This document shows, piece by piece, positions 1-12,523 of a stretch of DNA of 64,000 nt. The translations under genes were made by a program, and so were the position numbers. The notes beneath the pieces are model-generated. The model saw only the letters and a list, made by a program, of their open reading frames with translations. It had not been told where the DNA came from and did not search any database. How positions within the stretch are numbered: the stretch's first letter is position 1; every line of letters starts with the position of its first letter. The stretch comes from Anastrepha obliqua. Lineage: Eukaryota; Arthropoda; Insecta; Diptera; Tephritidae. The stretch covers positions 1-64,000 of the forward strand of contig NW_026562323.1 in the NCBI RefSeq assembly GCF_027943255.1, given 5' to 3'.

Positions 1-3000
1 AAGTTAGATAAGACTCTCCTCTTTCCAACAATGTACACTTCTTTGGCAATTGGTTGGAAATTGGATGTAAAACAATCACAAAATGTCAGAAAAAAGCCTT
101 CCGACTCGAATTTTTCTGAACATTTTGGCGGTTAAAAGTCGCATAGTTCCCTCAATTCTGCTCTGATTTCGCTGAAACTTTCATTAAAAGTTAGATAAGA
201 TTCTCCTCTTTCCAACAATGTACACTTCTTTCGCAATTTGTTGGAAATTGGATGTAAAAACAATCACAAAATGTCAGAAGAAAGCCTTTCCGACTCGAAT
301 TTTTCTGAACATTTTTGGCGGTAAAAGTCCCATAGTTCCCTCAATTCTGCTCCGATTTCGCTGAAACTTTCATTAAAAGTTAGATAAGACTCTCCTCTTT
401 CCAACAATGTACACTTCTTTGGCAATTGGTTGGAAATTGGATGTAAAACAATCAGAAATGTCACATAAAAGCCTCATTGACTCGAATTTTTTTGAAACTT
501 TTTTTGGCGGTAAAAGTCCCATAGTTTCCCTCAATTCTGCTCCGATTTCGCTGAAACTTTCATTAAAAGTTAGATAAGACTCTCCTCTTTCCAACAATGT
601 ACACTTCTTTGGCAATTGGTTGGAAATTGGATGTAAAACAATCACAAAATGTCAGAAAAAAGCCTTTCCGACTCGAATTTTTCTGAACATTTTTGGCGGT
701 AAAAAGTCGCATAGTTCCCTCAATTCTGCTCCGATTTCGCTGGAAACTTTCATTAAAAGTTAGATAAGATTCTCCTCCTTCCAACAATGTACACTTCTTT
801 CGCAATTGTTGGAAATTGGATGTAAAACAATCACAAAATGTCAGAAAAAAGCCTTTCTGACTCGAATTTTTCTGAACATTTTTGGCGGTAAAAGTCCCAT
901 AGTTCCCTCAATTCTGCTCCGATTTCGCTGAAACTTTCATTAGAAGTTAGATAAGATTCTCCTCTTTCCAACAATGTACATTTCTTTCGCAATTGGTTGG
1001 AAATTGGATGTAAAACAATCACAAAATGTCACATAAAAGCCTCATTGACTCGAATTTTTTTGAAACTTTTTTGGCGGTAAAAGTCCCATAGTTCCCTCAA
1101 TTCTGCTCCGATTTCGCTGAAACTTTCATTAAAAGTTAGATAAGACTCTCCTCTTTCCAACAATGTACACTTCTTGGCAATTGGGTGGAAATTGGATGTA
1201 AAACAATCAGAAAATGTCACATAAAAGCCTCATTGACTCGAATTTTTTTGAAACTTTTTTTGGCGGTAAAAGTCCCATAGTTCCCTCAATTCTGCTCCGA
1301 TTCGCTGAAACTTTCATTAGAAGTTAGATAAGACTCTCCTCTTTCCAACAATGTACACTTCTTTGGCAATTGGTTGGAAATTGGATGTAAAACAATCACA
1401 AAATGTCAGAAAAAAGCCTTTCCGACTCGAATTTTTTCTGAACATTTTTGGCGTAAAAGTCCCATAGTTCCCTCAATTCTGCTCCGATTTCGCTGAAACT
1501 TTCATTAAAAGTCAGATAAGACTCTCCTCTTTCCAACAGTGTACACTTCTTTGGCAATTGGTGGAAATTGGATGTAAAACTATCACAAAATGTCAGAAAA
1601 AGCCTTTCCGACTCGAATTTTTCTGAACATTTTTGGCGGTAAAAGTCGCATAGTTCCCTCAATTCTGCTCCGATTTCGCTGAAACTTTCATTAAAAGTTA
1701 GATAAGACTCTCCTCTTTCCAACAATGTACACTTCTTTGGCAATTGGGTGTGGGTGTTTGGAAATTGGATGTAAAACAATCACAAAATGTCAGAAAAAGC
1801 CTTTCTGACTCGAATTTTTCTGAACATTTTTGGCGGTAAAAGTCCCATAGTTCCCTCAATTCTGCTCCGATTTCGCTGAAACTTTCATTAAAAGTTAGAT
1901 AAGACTCTTCTCTTTCCAACAATGTACATTTCTTTGGCAATTGGTTGGAAATTGGATGTAAAACAATCAGAAAATGTCACATAAAAGCCTCATTGACTCG
2001 AATTTTTTTGAAACTTTTTTGGCGGTAAAAGTCCCATAGTTCCCTCAATTCTGCTTCGATTTCGCTGAAACTTTCATTAAAAGTTAGATAAGACTCTCCT
2101 CTTTCCAACAATGTACACTTCTTTGGCAATTGGTTGCAAATTGGATGTAAAACAATCACAAAATGTCAGAAAAAAGCCTTTCTGACTCGAATTTTTCTGA
2201 ACATTTTTGGCGGTAAAAAGTCCCTTAGTTCCCTCAATTCTGCTCCGATTTCGCTGAAACTTTCATTTAAAAGTTAGATAAGACTTTCCTCTTTCCAACA
2301 ATGTACACTTCTTTGGCAATTTGTTGGAAATTGGATGTAAAACAATCACAAAATGTCAGAAAAAAGCCTTTCTGACTCGAATTTTTCTGAACATTTTTTG
2401 GCGGTAAAAGTCCCATAGTTCCCTCAATTCTGCTCCGATTTCGCTGAAACTTTCATTAAAAGTTAGATAAGACTCTTCTCTTTCCAACAATGTATACTTC
2501 TTTGGCAATTGGTTGGAAATTGGATGTAAAACAATCAGAAAATGTCACATAAAAGCCTCATTGACTCGAATTTTTTGAAACTTTTTTTGGCGGTAAAAGT
2601 CCCATAGTTCCCTCAATTCTGCTCCGATTTCGCTGAAACTTTCATTAAAAGTTAGATAAGACTCTCCTCTTTCCAACAATGTACACTTCTTGGCAATTGG
2701 TTGGAAATTGGATGTAAAACAATCACAAAATGTCAGAAAAAAGCCTTTCCGACTCGAATTTTTCTGAACATTTTTGGCGGTAAAAGTCCCATAGTTCCCT
2801 CAATTTCTGCTCCGATTTCGCTGAAACTTTCATTAAAAGTTAGATAAGACTCTCCTCTTTCCAACAATGTACACTTCTTTGGCAATTGGTTGGAAATTGG
2901 ATGTAAAACAATCAGAAAATGTCACATAAAAGCCTCATTGACTCGAATTTTTTTGAAACTTTTTTTGGCGGTAAAAGTCCATAGTTCCCTCAATTCTGCT

Positions 3001-6000
3001 CCGATTTCGCTGAAACTTTCATTAAAAGTTAGATAAGACTCTCCTCTTTCCAACAATGTACACTCCTTTGGCAATTGGTTGGAAATTGGATGTAAAACAA
3101 TCACAAAATGTCAGAAAAAAGCCTTTCCGACTCGAATTTTTCTGAACATTTTTGGCCGGTAAAAGTCGCATAGTTCCCTCAATTCTGCTCCGATTTCGCT
3201 GAAAACTTTCATTAAAAGTTAGATAAGACTCTCCTCTTTCCAACAATGTACACTTCTTTGGCAATTGGTTGCAAATTGGATGTAAAACAATCACAAAATG
3301 TCAGAAAAAAGCCTTTCTGACTCGAATTTTTCTGAACATTTTTGGCGGTAAAAGTCCCATAGTTCCCTCAATTCTGCTCCTATTTCGCTGAAACTTTCAT
3401 TAAAAGTTAGATAAGATTCTCCTCTTTCCAACAATGTACACTTCTTTCGCAATTTGTTGGAAATTGGATGTAAAACAATCACAAAATGTCAGAAGAAAGC
3501 CTTTCCGACTCGAATTTTTCTGAACATTTTTGGCGGTAAAAGTCCCATAGTTCCCTCAATTCTGCTTCCGATTTCGCTGAAACTTTCATTAAAAGTTAGA
3601 TAAGACTCTCCTCTTTCCAACAATGTACACTCCTTTGGCAATTGGTTGGAAATTGGATGTAAAACAATCACAAAATGTCAGAAAAAGCCTCATTGACTCG
3701 AATTTTTTTGAAACTTTTTTTGGCGGTAAAAGTCCCATAGTTCCTCAATTCTGCTCCGATTTCGCTGAAACTTTCACTAAAAGTTAGATAAGACTCTCCT
3801 CTTTCCAACAATGTACACTCCTTTGGCAATTGGTTGGAAATTAGATGTAAAACAATCACAAAATGTCAGAAAAAAGCCTCATTGACTCGAATTTTTTTGA
3901 AACTTTTTTTGGCGGTAAAAGTCCCATAGTTCCCTCAATTCTGCTCCGATTTCGCTGAAACTTTCATTAAAAGTTAGATAAGACTCTCCTCTTTCAACAA
4001 TGTACACTTCTTTGGCAATTGGTGGAAATTGGATGTAAAACAATCACAAAATGTCAGAAAAAAGCCTTCCGACTCGATTTTTCTGAACATTTTTGGCGGT
4101 AAAAGTCGCATAGTTCCCTCAATTCTGCTCTGATTTCGCTGAAACTTTCATTAAAAGTTAGATAGATTCTCCTCTTTCCAACAATGTACACTTCTTTCGC
4201 AATTTGTTGGAAATTGGATGTAAAACAATCACAAAATGTCAGAAGAAAGCCTTTCCGACTCGAATTTTTCTGAACATTTTTGGCGGTAAAAAGTCCCATA
4301 GTTCCCTCAATCTGCTCCGATTTCGCTGAAACTTTCATTAAAAGTTAGATAAGACTCTCCTCTTTCCAACAATGTACACTTCTTTGGCAATTGGTTGGAA
4401 ATTGGATGTAAAACAATCAGAAAATGTCACATAAAAGCCTCATTGACTCGAATTTTTTGAAACTTTTTTTTGGCGGTAAAAGTCCCATAGTTCCCTCAAT
4501 TCTGCTCCGATTTCGCTGAAACTTTCATTAAAAGTTAGATAAGACTCTCCTCTTTCCAACAATGTACACTTCTTTGGCAATTGGTTGGAAATTGGATGTA
4601 AAACAATCACAAAATGTCAGAAAAAAGCCTTTCGACTCGAATTTTTCTGAACATTTTTGGCGGTAAAAAGTCGCATAGTTCCCTCAATTCTGCTCCGATT
4701 TCGCTGAAACTTTCATTAAAAGTTAGATAAGAATCTCCTCCTTCCAACAATGTACACTTCTTCGCAATTTGTTGGAAATTGGATGTAAAAAAAAACAATC
4801 ACAAAATGTCAGAAAAAAGCCTTTCTGACTCGAATTTTTCTGAACATTTTTGGCGGTAAAAGTCCCATAGTTCCCCTCAATTCTGCTCCGATTTCGCTGA
4901 AACTTTCATTAGAAGTTAGATAAGATTCTCCTCTTCCAACAATGTACATTTCTTTCGCAATTGGTTGGAAATTGGATGTAAAACAATCACAAAATGTCAC
5001 ATAAAAGCCTCATTGACTCGAATTTTTTTTGAAACTTTTTTTGGCGGTAAAAGTCCCATAGTTCCCTCAATTCTGCTCCGATTTCGCTGAAACTTTCATT
5101 AAAAGTTAGATAAGACTCTTCTCTTTCCAACAATGTACATTTCTTTGGCAATTGGTTGGAAATTGGATGTAAAACAATCAGAAAATGTCACATAAAAGCC
5201 TCATTGACTCGAATTTTTTTGAAACTTTTTTTTGGCGGTAAAAGTCCCATAGTTCCCTCAATTCTGCTTCGATTTCGCTGAAACTTTCATTAAAAGTTAG
5301 ATAAGACTCTCCTCTTTCCAACAATGTACACTCCTTTGGCAATTGGTTGGAAATTGGATGTAAATGAATCACAAAATGTCAGAAAAATAGCCTTTCCGAC
5401 TCGAATTTTTCTGAACATTTTTGGCGGTAAAGTCGCATAGTTCCCTCAATTCTGCTCCGATTTCGCTGAAACTTTCATTAAAAGTTAGATAAGACTTTCC
5501 TCTTTCCAAACAATGTACACTTCTTTGGCAATTTGTTGGAAATTGGATGTAAAACAATCACAAAATGTCAGAAAAAAGCCTTTCTGACTCGAATTTTTCT
5601 GAACATTTTTGGCGGTAAAAGTCCCATAGTTCCCTCAATTCTGCTCCGATTTCGCTGAAACTTTCATAAAAGTTAGATAAGACTCTTCTCTTTCCAACAA
5701 TGTATACTTCTTTGGCAATTGGTTGGAAATTGGATGTAAAACAATCAGAAAATGTCACATAAAAGCCTCATTGACTCGAATTTTTTTGAAACTGTTTTTG
5801 GCGGTAAAAAGTCCCATAGTTTCCCTCAATTCTGCTCCGATTCGCTGAAACTTTCATTAAAAGTTAGATAAGACTCTCCTCTTTCCAACAATGTACACTT
5901 CTTTGGCAATTGGTTGGAAATTGGATGTAAAACAATCACAAAATGTCAGAAAAAAGCCTTTCCGACTCGAATTTTTCTGAACATTTTTGGCGGTTAAAAG

Positions 6001-8191
6001 TCCCATAGTTCCCTCAATTCTGCTCCGATTTCGCTGAAACTTCATTAAAAGTTAGATAAGACTCTCCTCTTTCCAACAATGTACACTTCTTTGGCAATTG
6101 GTGGAAATTGGATGTAAAACAATCAGAAAATGTCACATAAAAGCCTCATTGACTCGAATTTTTTTGAAACTTTTTTTGGCGGTAAAAGTCCCATAGTTCC
6201 CTCAATTCTGCTCGATTTCGCTGAAACTTTCATTAAAAGTTAGATAAGACTCTCCTCTTTCCAACAATGTACACTCCTTTGGCAATTGGTTGGAAATTGG
6301 ATGTAAAACAATCACAAAATGTCAGAAAAAAGCCTCATTGACTCGAATTTTTTTGAAACTTTTTTTGGCGGTAAAAGTCCCATAGTTCCCTCAATTCTGC
6401 TTCGATTCGCTGAAACTTTCATTAAAAGTTAGATAAGACTCTCCTCTTTCCAACAATGTACACTCCTTTGGCAATTGGTTGGAAATTGGATGTAAAACAA
6501 TCACAAAATGTCAGAAAAAGCCTTTCCGACTCGAATTTTTCTGAACATTTTTGGCGGTAAAAGTCGCATAGTTCCCTCAATTCTGCTCCGATTTCGCTGA
6601 AACTTTCATTAAAAGTTAGATAAGACTCTCCTCTTTCCAACAATGTACACTTCTTTGGCAATTGGTTGGAAATTGGATGTAAAACAATCAGAAAATGTCA
6701 CATAAAAGCCTCATTGACTCGAATTTTTTTGAACTTTTTTTGGCGGTAAAAGGTCCCATAGTTCCCTCAATTCTGCTCCGATTTCGCTGAAACTTTCATT
6801 AAAGTTAGATAAGACTCTCCTCTTTCCAACAATGTACACTTCTTTTGGCAATTGGTTGGAAATTGGATGTAAAACAATCACAAAATGTCAGAAAAAAGCC
6901 TTCCGACTCGAATTTTTCTGAACATTTTTGGCGGTAAAAGTCGCATAGTTCCCTCAATTCTGCTCTGATTTCGCTGAAACTTTCATTAAAAGTTAGATAA
7001 GATTCTCCTCTTTCCAACAATGTACACTTCTTTCGCAATTTGTTGGAAATTGGATGTAAAACAATCACAAAATGTCAGAAAAAAGCCTTTCCGACTCGAA
7101 TTTTCTGAACATTTTTGGCGGTAAAAGTCCCATAGTTCCCTCAATTCTGCTCCGATTTCGCTGAGACTTTCATTAAAAGTTAGATAAGACTCTCCTCTTT
7201 CCAACAATGTACACTTCTTTGGCAATTGGTTGGAAATTGGATGTAAAACAATCAGAAAATGTCACATAAAAGCCTCATTGACTCGAATTTTTTTGAAACT
7301 TTTTTTGGCGGTAAAAGGTCCCATAGTTCCCTCAATTCTGCTCCGATTTCGCTGAAACTTCATTAAAAGTTAGATAAGACTCTCCTCTTTCCAACAATGT
7401 ACACTTCTTTGGCAATTGGTTGGAAATTGGATGTAAAACAATCACAAAATGTCAGAAAAAAGCCTTTCCGACTCGAATTTTTCTGAACATTTTGGCGGTA
7501 AAAGTCGCATAGTTCCCTCAATTCTGCTCCGATTTCGCTGAAACTTCCATTAAAAGTTAGATAAGATTCTCCTCTTTCCAACAATGTACACTTCTTTCGC
7601 AATTGGTTGGAAATTGGATGTAAAACAATCACAAAATGTCAGAAAAAGCCTTTCTGACTCGATTTTTCTGAACATTTTTGGCGGTAAAAGTCCCATAGTT
7701 CCCTCAATTCTGCTCCGATTTCGCTGAAACTTTCATTAAAAGTTAGATAAGATTCTCCTCTTTCCAACAATGTACATTCTTCGCAATTGGTTGGAATTGG
7801 ATGTAAAACAATCAGAAATGTCACCATAAAAGCCTCATTGACTCGAATTTTTTTGAAACTTTTTTTGGCGGTAAAAGTCCCATAGTTCCCTCAATTCTGC
7901 TCCGATTTCGCTGAAACTTTCATTAAAAGTTAGATAAGACTCTCCTCTTTCCAACAATGTACACTTCTTTCGCAATTTGTTGGAAATTGGATGTAAAACA
8001 ATCACAAAATGTCAGAAAAAAAGCCTTTCCGACTCGAATTTTTCTGAACATTTTTGGCGGTAAAAGTCGCATAGTTCCCTCAATTCTGCTCCGATTTCGC
8101 TGAAACTTTCATTAAAAGTTAGATAAGACTCTCTTCTTTCAACAATGTACACTTCTTTTACAATTGGTTGGGAAATTGGATGTAAAAACAA
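1..8191. repeat. Indel-rich segment of the satellite array
   Basis: The A, B and H monomers and their diagnostic sub-variants match the rest of the array, but almost every monomer has one or more 1-bp indels. Many are in homopolymers: GCCTTTC to GCCTTC, T5 to T4, extra A in GTAAAAAGTC, ATGTAAAAACAATC, and an A9 run at 4787-4795. This breaks the regular 188/190 spacing. From 8.2 to 14 kb such indels fall to roughly a dozen, and beyond 14 kb they are rare. Private substitutions are much less enriched; examples are near 2224 (GTCCCTTAG), 5361 and 5794. The part from about 6.8 kb through 9.7 kb corresponds monomer by monomer to about 34.0-36.9 kb. Either sequence quality is poor here or it is a decayed stretch; I favour quality. 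Confidence 0.8.
1748..1757 (+). other. 10-bp GT-rich insertion in a monomer tail
   Basis: Between CAATTGG and TTGGAAATTGG, where other monomers run straight on, there are ten extra bases of G and T only (GTGTGGGTGT). It is the only insertion in the window that is neither homopolymer length nor whole monomers. It lies in the indel-rich first 8 kb, so it may be a base-calling or consensus artefact. Confidence 0.6.
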
Positions 8192-10265
8192 TCAGAAAAT
8201 GTCACATAAAAGCCTCATTGACTCGAATTTTTTTGAACTTTTTTCGGCGGTAAAAGTCGCATAGTTCCCTCAATCTGCTCCGATTTCGCTGAAACTTTCA
8301 TTAGAAGTTAGGTAAGACTCTCCTCTTTCCAACAATGTACACTTCTTTGACAATTGGTTGGAAATTGGATGTAAAACAATCACAAAATGTCAGAAAAAAG
8401 CCTTTCTGACTCGAATTTTTCTGAACATTTTTTGGCGGTAAAAGTCGCATAGTTCCCTCAATTCTGCTCCGATTTCGCTGAAACTTTCATTAAAAGTTAG
8501 ATAAGACTTTCCTCTTTCCAAAAATGTACACTTCTTTGGCAATTTGTTGGAAATTGGATGTAAAACAATCACAAAATGTCAGAAAAAAGTCTTTCTGACT
8601 CGAATTTTTCTGAACATTTTTGGCGGTAAAAGTCCCATAGTTCCCTCAATTCTGCTCCGATTTCGGTGAAACTTTCATTTAAAGTTAGATAAGACTCTCC
8701 TCTTTTCAACGATGTACACTTCTTTGGCAATTGGTTGGAAATTGGATGTAAAACAATCAGAAAATGTCACATAAAAGCCTCATTGACTCGAATTTTTTTG
8801 AAACTTTTTTTGGCGGTAAAAGTCCCATAGTTCTCTCCATTCTGCTCCGATTTCGCTGAAACTTTCATTACAGGTTAGGTAAGACTCTCCTCTTTCCAAC
8901 AATGTACACTTCTTTGGCAATTAGTTGGAAATTGGATGTAAAACAATCACAAAATGTCAGAAAAAAGCCTTTCTGACTCGAATTTTTCTGAACATTTTTG
9001 GCGGTAAAAGTCGCATAGTTCCCTCAATTCTGCTCCGATTTCGCTGAAACTTTCATTAGAAGTTAGATAAGACTCTCCTCTTTCCAACAGTGTACACTTC
9101 TTTGGCAATTGGTTGGAAATTGGATGTAAAACAATCACAAAATGTCAGAAAAAAGCCTTTCTGACTCGAATTTTTCTGAACATTTTTGGCGGTAAAAGTC
9201 GCATAGTTCCCTCAATTCTGCTCCGATTTCGCTGAAACTTTCATTAAAAGTTAGATAAGACTCTCCTCTTTCCAACAATGTACACTTCTTTGACAATTGG
9301 TTGGAAATTGGATGTAAAACAATCACAAAATGTCAGAAAAAAGCCTTTCTGACTCGAATTTTTGAACATTTTTGGCGGTAAAAGTCGCATAGTTCCCTCA
9401 ATTCTGCTCCGATTTCGCTGAAACTTTCATTAAAAGTTAGATAAGATTCTCCTCTTTCCAACAATGTACACTTCTTTCGCAATTTGTTGGAAATTGGATG
9501 TAAAACAATCAGAAAATATCACATAAAAGCCTCATTGACTCGAATTTTTTTGAAACTTTTTTTGGCGGTAAAAGTCCCATAGTTCCCTCAATTCTGCTTC
9601 GATTTCGCTGAAACTTTCATTAAAAGTTAGATAAGACTCTCCTCTTTCCAACAATGTACACTTCTTTGGCAATTGGTTGGAAATTGGATGTAAAACAATC
9701 AGAAAATGTCACATAAAAGCCTCATGACTCGAATTTTTTTGAAACTTTTTTTGGCGGTAAAAGTCCCATAGTTCCCTCAATTCTGCTCCGATTTCGCTGA
9801 AATTTTCATTAAAAGTTAGATAAGACTCTCCTCTTTCCAACAATGTACACTTCTTTGGCAATTGGTTGGAAATTGGATGTAAAACAATCACAAAATGTCA
9901 GAAAAAAGCCTTTCTGACTCGAATTTTTCTGAACATTTTTGGCGGTAAAAGTCGCATAGTTCCCTCAATTCTGCTCCGATTTCGCTGAAACTTTCATTAA
10001 AAGTTAGATAAGACTCTCCTCTTTTCCAACAATGTACACTTCTTTGGCAATTGGTTGGAAATTGGATGTAAAACAATCACAAAATGTCAGAAAAAAGCCT
10101 TTCCGACCTCGAATTTTTCTGAACATTTTTGGCGGTAAAAGTCCCATAGTTCCCTCAATTCTGCTCCGATTTCGCTGAAACTTTCATTAAAAGTTAGATA
10201 AGATTCTCCTCTTTCCAACAATGTACACTTCTTTCGCAATTTGTTGGAAATTGGATGTAAAACAA
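8192..10265 (+). repeat. Type II higher-order repeat, 11-mer (copy 1)
   Basis: Monomer starts are 8192 B, 8380 A, 8570 A, 8757 B, 8947 m6, 9135 m7, 9323 m8, 9509 B', 9699 B2, 9888 m10 and 10077 m11. Diagnostic marks are TTTTTCGGCGG in the first B, GTCTTTCTGAC in the third monomer, TTCTCTCCATTC plus ACAGGTTAGG in the fourth, CAGTGTACAC in m6, TTTGACAATTGG in m7 and AAAATATCACAT in B'. The same order returns at 35,330-39,481. A few 1-bp indels are present. Positions m6-m11 are shared with type I. Confidence 0.85.
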
Positions 10266-12335
10266 TCACAAAATGTCAGAAAAAAGCCTTTCTGACTCGA
10301 ATTTTTCTGAACATTTTTGGCGGTAAAAGTCCCCATAGTTCCCTCAATTCTGCTCCGATTTCGCTGAAACTTTCATTAAAAGTTAGATAAGACTCTCCTC
10401 TTTCCAACAATGTACACTTCTTTGGCAATTGGTTGGAAATTGGATGCAAAACAATCACAAAATGTCAGAAAAAAGCCTTTCCGACTCGAATTTTTCTGAA
10501 CATTTTTGGCGGTAAAAGTCCCATAGTTCCCTCAATTCTGCTCCGATTTCGCTGAAACTTTCATTAAAAGTTAGATAAGACTCTCTTCTTTCCAACAATG
10601 TACACTTCTTTGGCAATTGGTTGGAAATTGGATGTAAAACAATCAGAAAATGTCACATAAAAGCCTCATTGACTCGAATTTTTTTGAAACTTTTTTTGGC
10701 GGTAAAAGTCCCATAGTTCCCTCAATTCTGCTTCGATTTCGCTGAAACTTTCATTAAAAGTTAGATAAGACTCTCCTCTTTCCAACAATGTACACTCCTT
10801 TGGCAATTGGTTGGAAATTGGATGTAAAACAATCACAAAATGTCAGAAAAAAGCCTTTCCGACTCGAATTTTTCTGAACATTTTTGGCGGTAAAAGTCGC
10901 ATAGTTCCCTCAATTCTGCTTCGATTTCGCTGAAACTTTCATTAAAAGTTAGATAAGACTCTCCTCTTTCCAACAATGTACACTTCTTTGGCAATTGGTT
11001 GGAAATTGGATGCAAAACAATCACAAAATGTCAGAAAAAAGCCTTCCGACTCGAATTTTTCTGAACATTTTTGGCGGTAAAAGTCCCATAGTTCCCTCAA
11101 TTCTGCTCCGATTTCGCTGAAATTTTCATTACAGGTTAGGTAAGACTCTCCTCTTTCCAACAATGTACACTTCTTTGGCAATTAGTTGGAAATTGGATGT
11201 AAAACAATCACAAAATGTCAGAAAAAAGCCTCATTGACTCGAATTTTTCTGAACATTTTGGCGGTAAAAGTCGCATAGTTCCCTCAATTCTGCTCCGATT
11301 TCGCTGAAACTTTCATTAAAAGTTAGATAAGACTCTCCTCTTTCCAACAGTGTACACTTCTTTGGCAATTGGTTGGAAATTGGATGTAAAACAATCACAA
11401 AATGTCAGAAAAAAGCCTTTCTGACTCGAATTTTTCTGAACATTTTTGGCGGTAAAAGTCGCATAGTTCCCTCAATTCTGCTCCGATTTCGCTGAAACTT
11501 TCATTAAAAGTTAGATAAGACTCTCCTCTTTCCAACAATGTACACTTCTTTGACAATTGGTTGGAAATTGGATGTAAAACAATCACAAAATGTCAGAAAA
11601 AAGCCTTTCTGACTCGAATTTTTCTGAACATTTTTGGCGGTAAAAGTCGCATAGTTCCCTCAATTCTGCTCCGATTTCGCTGAAACTTTCATTAAAAGTT
11701 AGATAAGACTCTCCTCTTTCCAACAATGTACACTTCTTTGGCAATTGGTTGGAAATTGGATGTAAAACAATCAGAAAATGTCACATAAAAGCCTCATTGA
11801 CTCGAATTTTTTTGAAACTTTTTTTGGCGGTAAAAGTCCCATAGTTCCCTCAATTCTGCTCCGATTTCGCTGAAATTTTCATTAAAAGTTAGATAAGACT
11901 CTCCTCTTTCCAACAATGTACACTTCTTTGGCAATTGGTTGGAAATTGGATGTAAAACAATCACAAAATGTCAGAAAAAAGCCTTTCTGACTCGAATTTT
12001 TCTGAACATTTTTGGCGGTAAAGTCGCATAGTTCCCTCAATTCTGCTCCGATTTCGCTGAAACTTTCATTAAAAGTTAGATAAGACTCTCCTCTTTCCAA
12101 CAATGTACACTTCTTTGGCAATTGGTTGGAAATTGGATGTAAAACAATCACAAAATGTCAGAAAAAAGCCTTTCCGACTCGAATTTTTCTGAACATTTTT
12201 GGCGGTAAAAGTCCCATAGTTCCCTCAATTCTGCTCCGATTTCGCTGAAACTTTCATTAAAAGTTAGATAAGATTCTCCTCTTTCCAACAATGTACACTT
12301 CTTTCGCAATTTGTTGGAAATTGGATGTAAAACAA
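10266..12335 (+). repeat. Type I higher-order repeat, 11-mer (copy 1)
   Basis: Order m1 A, m2 A, m3 B1, m4 A (CTTCG), m5 A (ACAGGTTAGG), m6 A (CAGTG), m7 A (TTTGAC), m8 A, m9 B2 (GAAATTTTCATT), m10 A, m11 A (GATTCTCC and TTCGCAATTTG). Starts are 10266, 10455, 10643, 10833, 11021, 11208, 11395, 11583, 11771, 11961 and 12148. The length is 2,070 bp because of 1-bp indels, against a canonical 2,072 (nine 188 plus two 190). m6 here has the CATTGAC conversion patch shared with the other copies up to 21 kb. Confidence 0.88.
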
Positions 12336-12523
12336 TCACAAAATGTCAGAAAAAAGCCTTTCTGACTCGAATTTTTCTGAACATTTTTGGCGGTAAAAGT
12401 CCCATAGTTCCCTCAATTCTGCTCCGATTTCGCTGAAACTTTCATTAAAAGTTAGATAAGACTCTCCTCTTTCCAACAATGTACACTTCTTTGGCAATTG
12501 GTTGGAAATTGGATGTAAAACAA
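12336..12523 (+). repeat. Representative class A monomer (188 bp)
   Basis: Class A starts TCACAAAATGTCAG, followed by an A6 run, GCCTTTCTGAC or GCCTTTCCGAC, two T5 tracts, GGCGGTAAAAG, a GTCCCAT or GTCGCAT diagnostic site, CTCCGATTTCGCTGAAAC, GTTAGATAAG, TTTCCAAC, TGTACAC, and a tail around GGCAATTGGTTGGAAATTGG. Recurrent sites separate A sub-types: C/G in GTC(C/G)CAT, CTCCG/CTTCG/CTCTG, AAAAGTTAG versus ACAGGTTAGG or AGAAGTTAG, CAATG/CAGTG, TTGGC/TTGAC/TTCGC, CAATTGG/CAATTTG/CAATTAG, and ATGTAAA/ATGCAAA. Combinations of these sites give each position in the higher-order repeat its identity. About three quarters of the monomers are class A. Confidence 0.95.
12422..12438 (-). promoter_or_regulatory. 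CENP-B-box-like 17-mer (7 of 9 core positions)
   Basis: Read on the minus strand this is TTTCAGCGAAATCGGAG. Against the known mammalian CENP-B core NTTCGNNNNANNCGGGN, the conserved positions read TTC(A), A, CGG(A), so seven of nine match. It lies in most A and B monomers. Monomers with CTTCG or CTCTG in place of CTCCG drop to six. Two core mismatches normally abolish binding by human CENP-B, so this is a similarity only and may be chance. Confidence 0.25.

Noticed and set aside
1396..1779. A longer 127-residue frame in the first 8 kb
   Set aside because: It arises only because 1-bp indels join successive monomer frames. The same satellite peptide appears twice in it, and the region has suspect base quality.
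1..8191. Diverged array edge grading into flanking DNA
   Set aside because: Monomer types and sub-variants are the same as in the core and differences are mainly single-base indels. No flank-like sequence appears, so a sequence-quality explanation fits better.
12422..12438. A true functional CENP-B box
   Set aside because: Two of nine essential core positions differ, so it is listed only as a similarity.
12336..12523. Assignment to a named satellite or species
   Set aside because: I do not recognise the 188-bp consensus with certainty. Length and A+T content alone fit many plants and animals.
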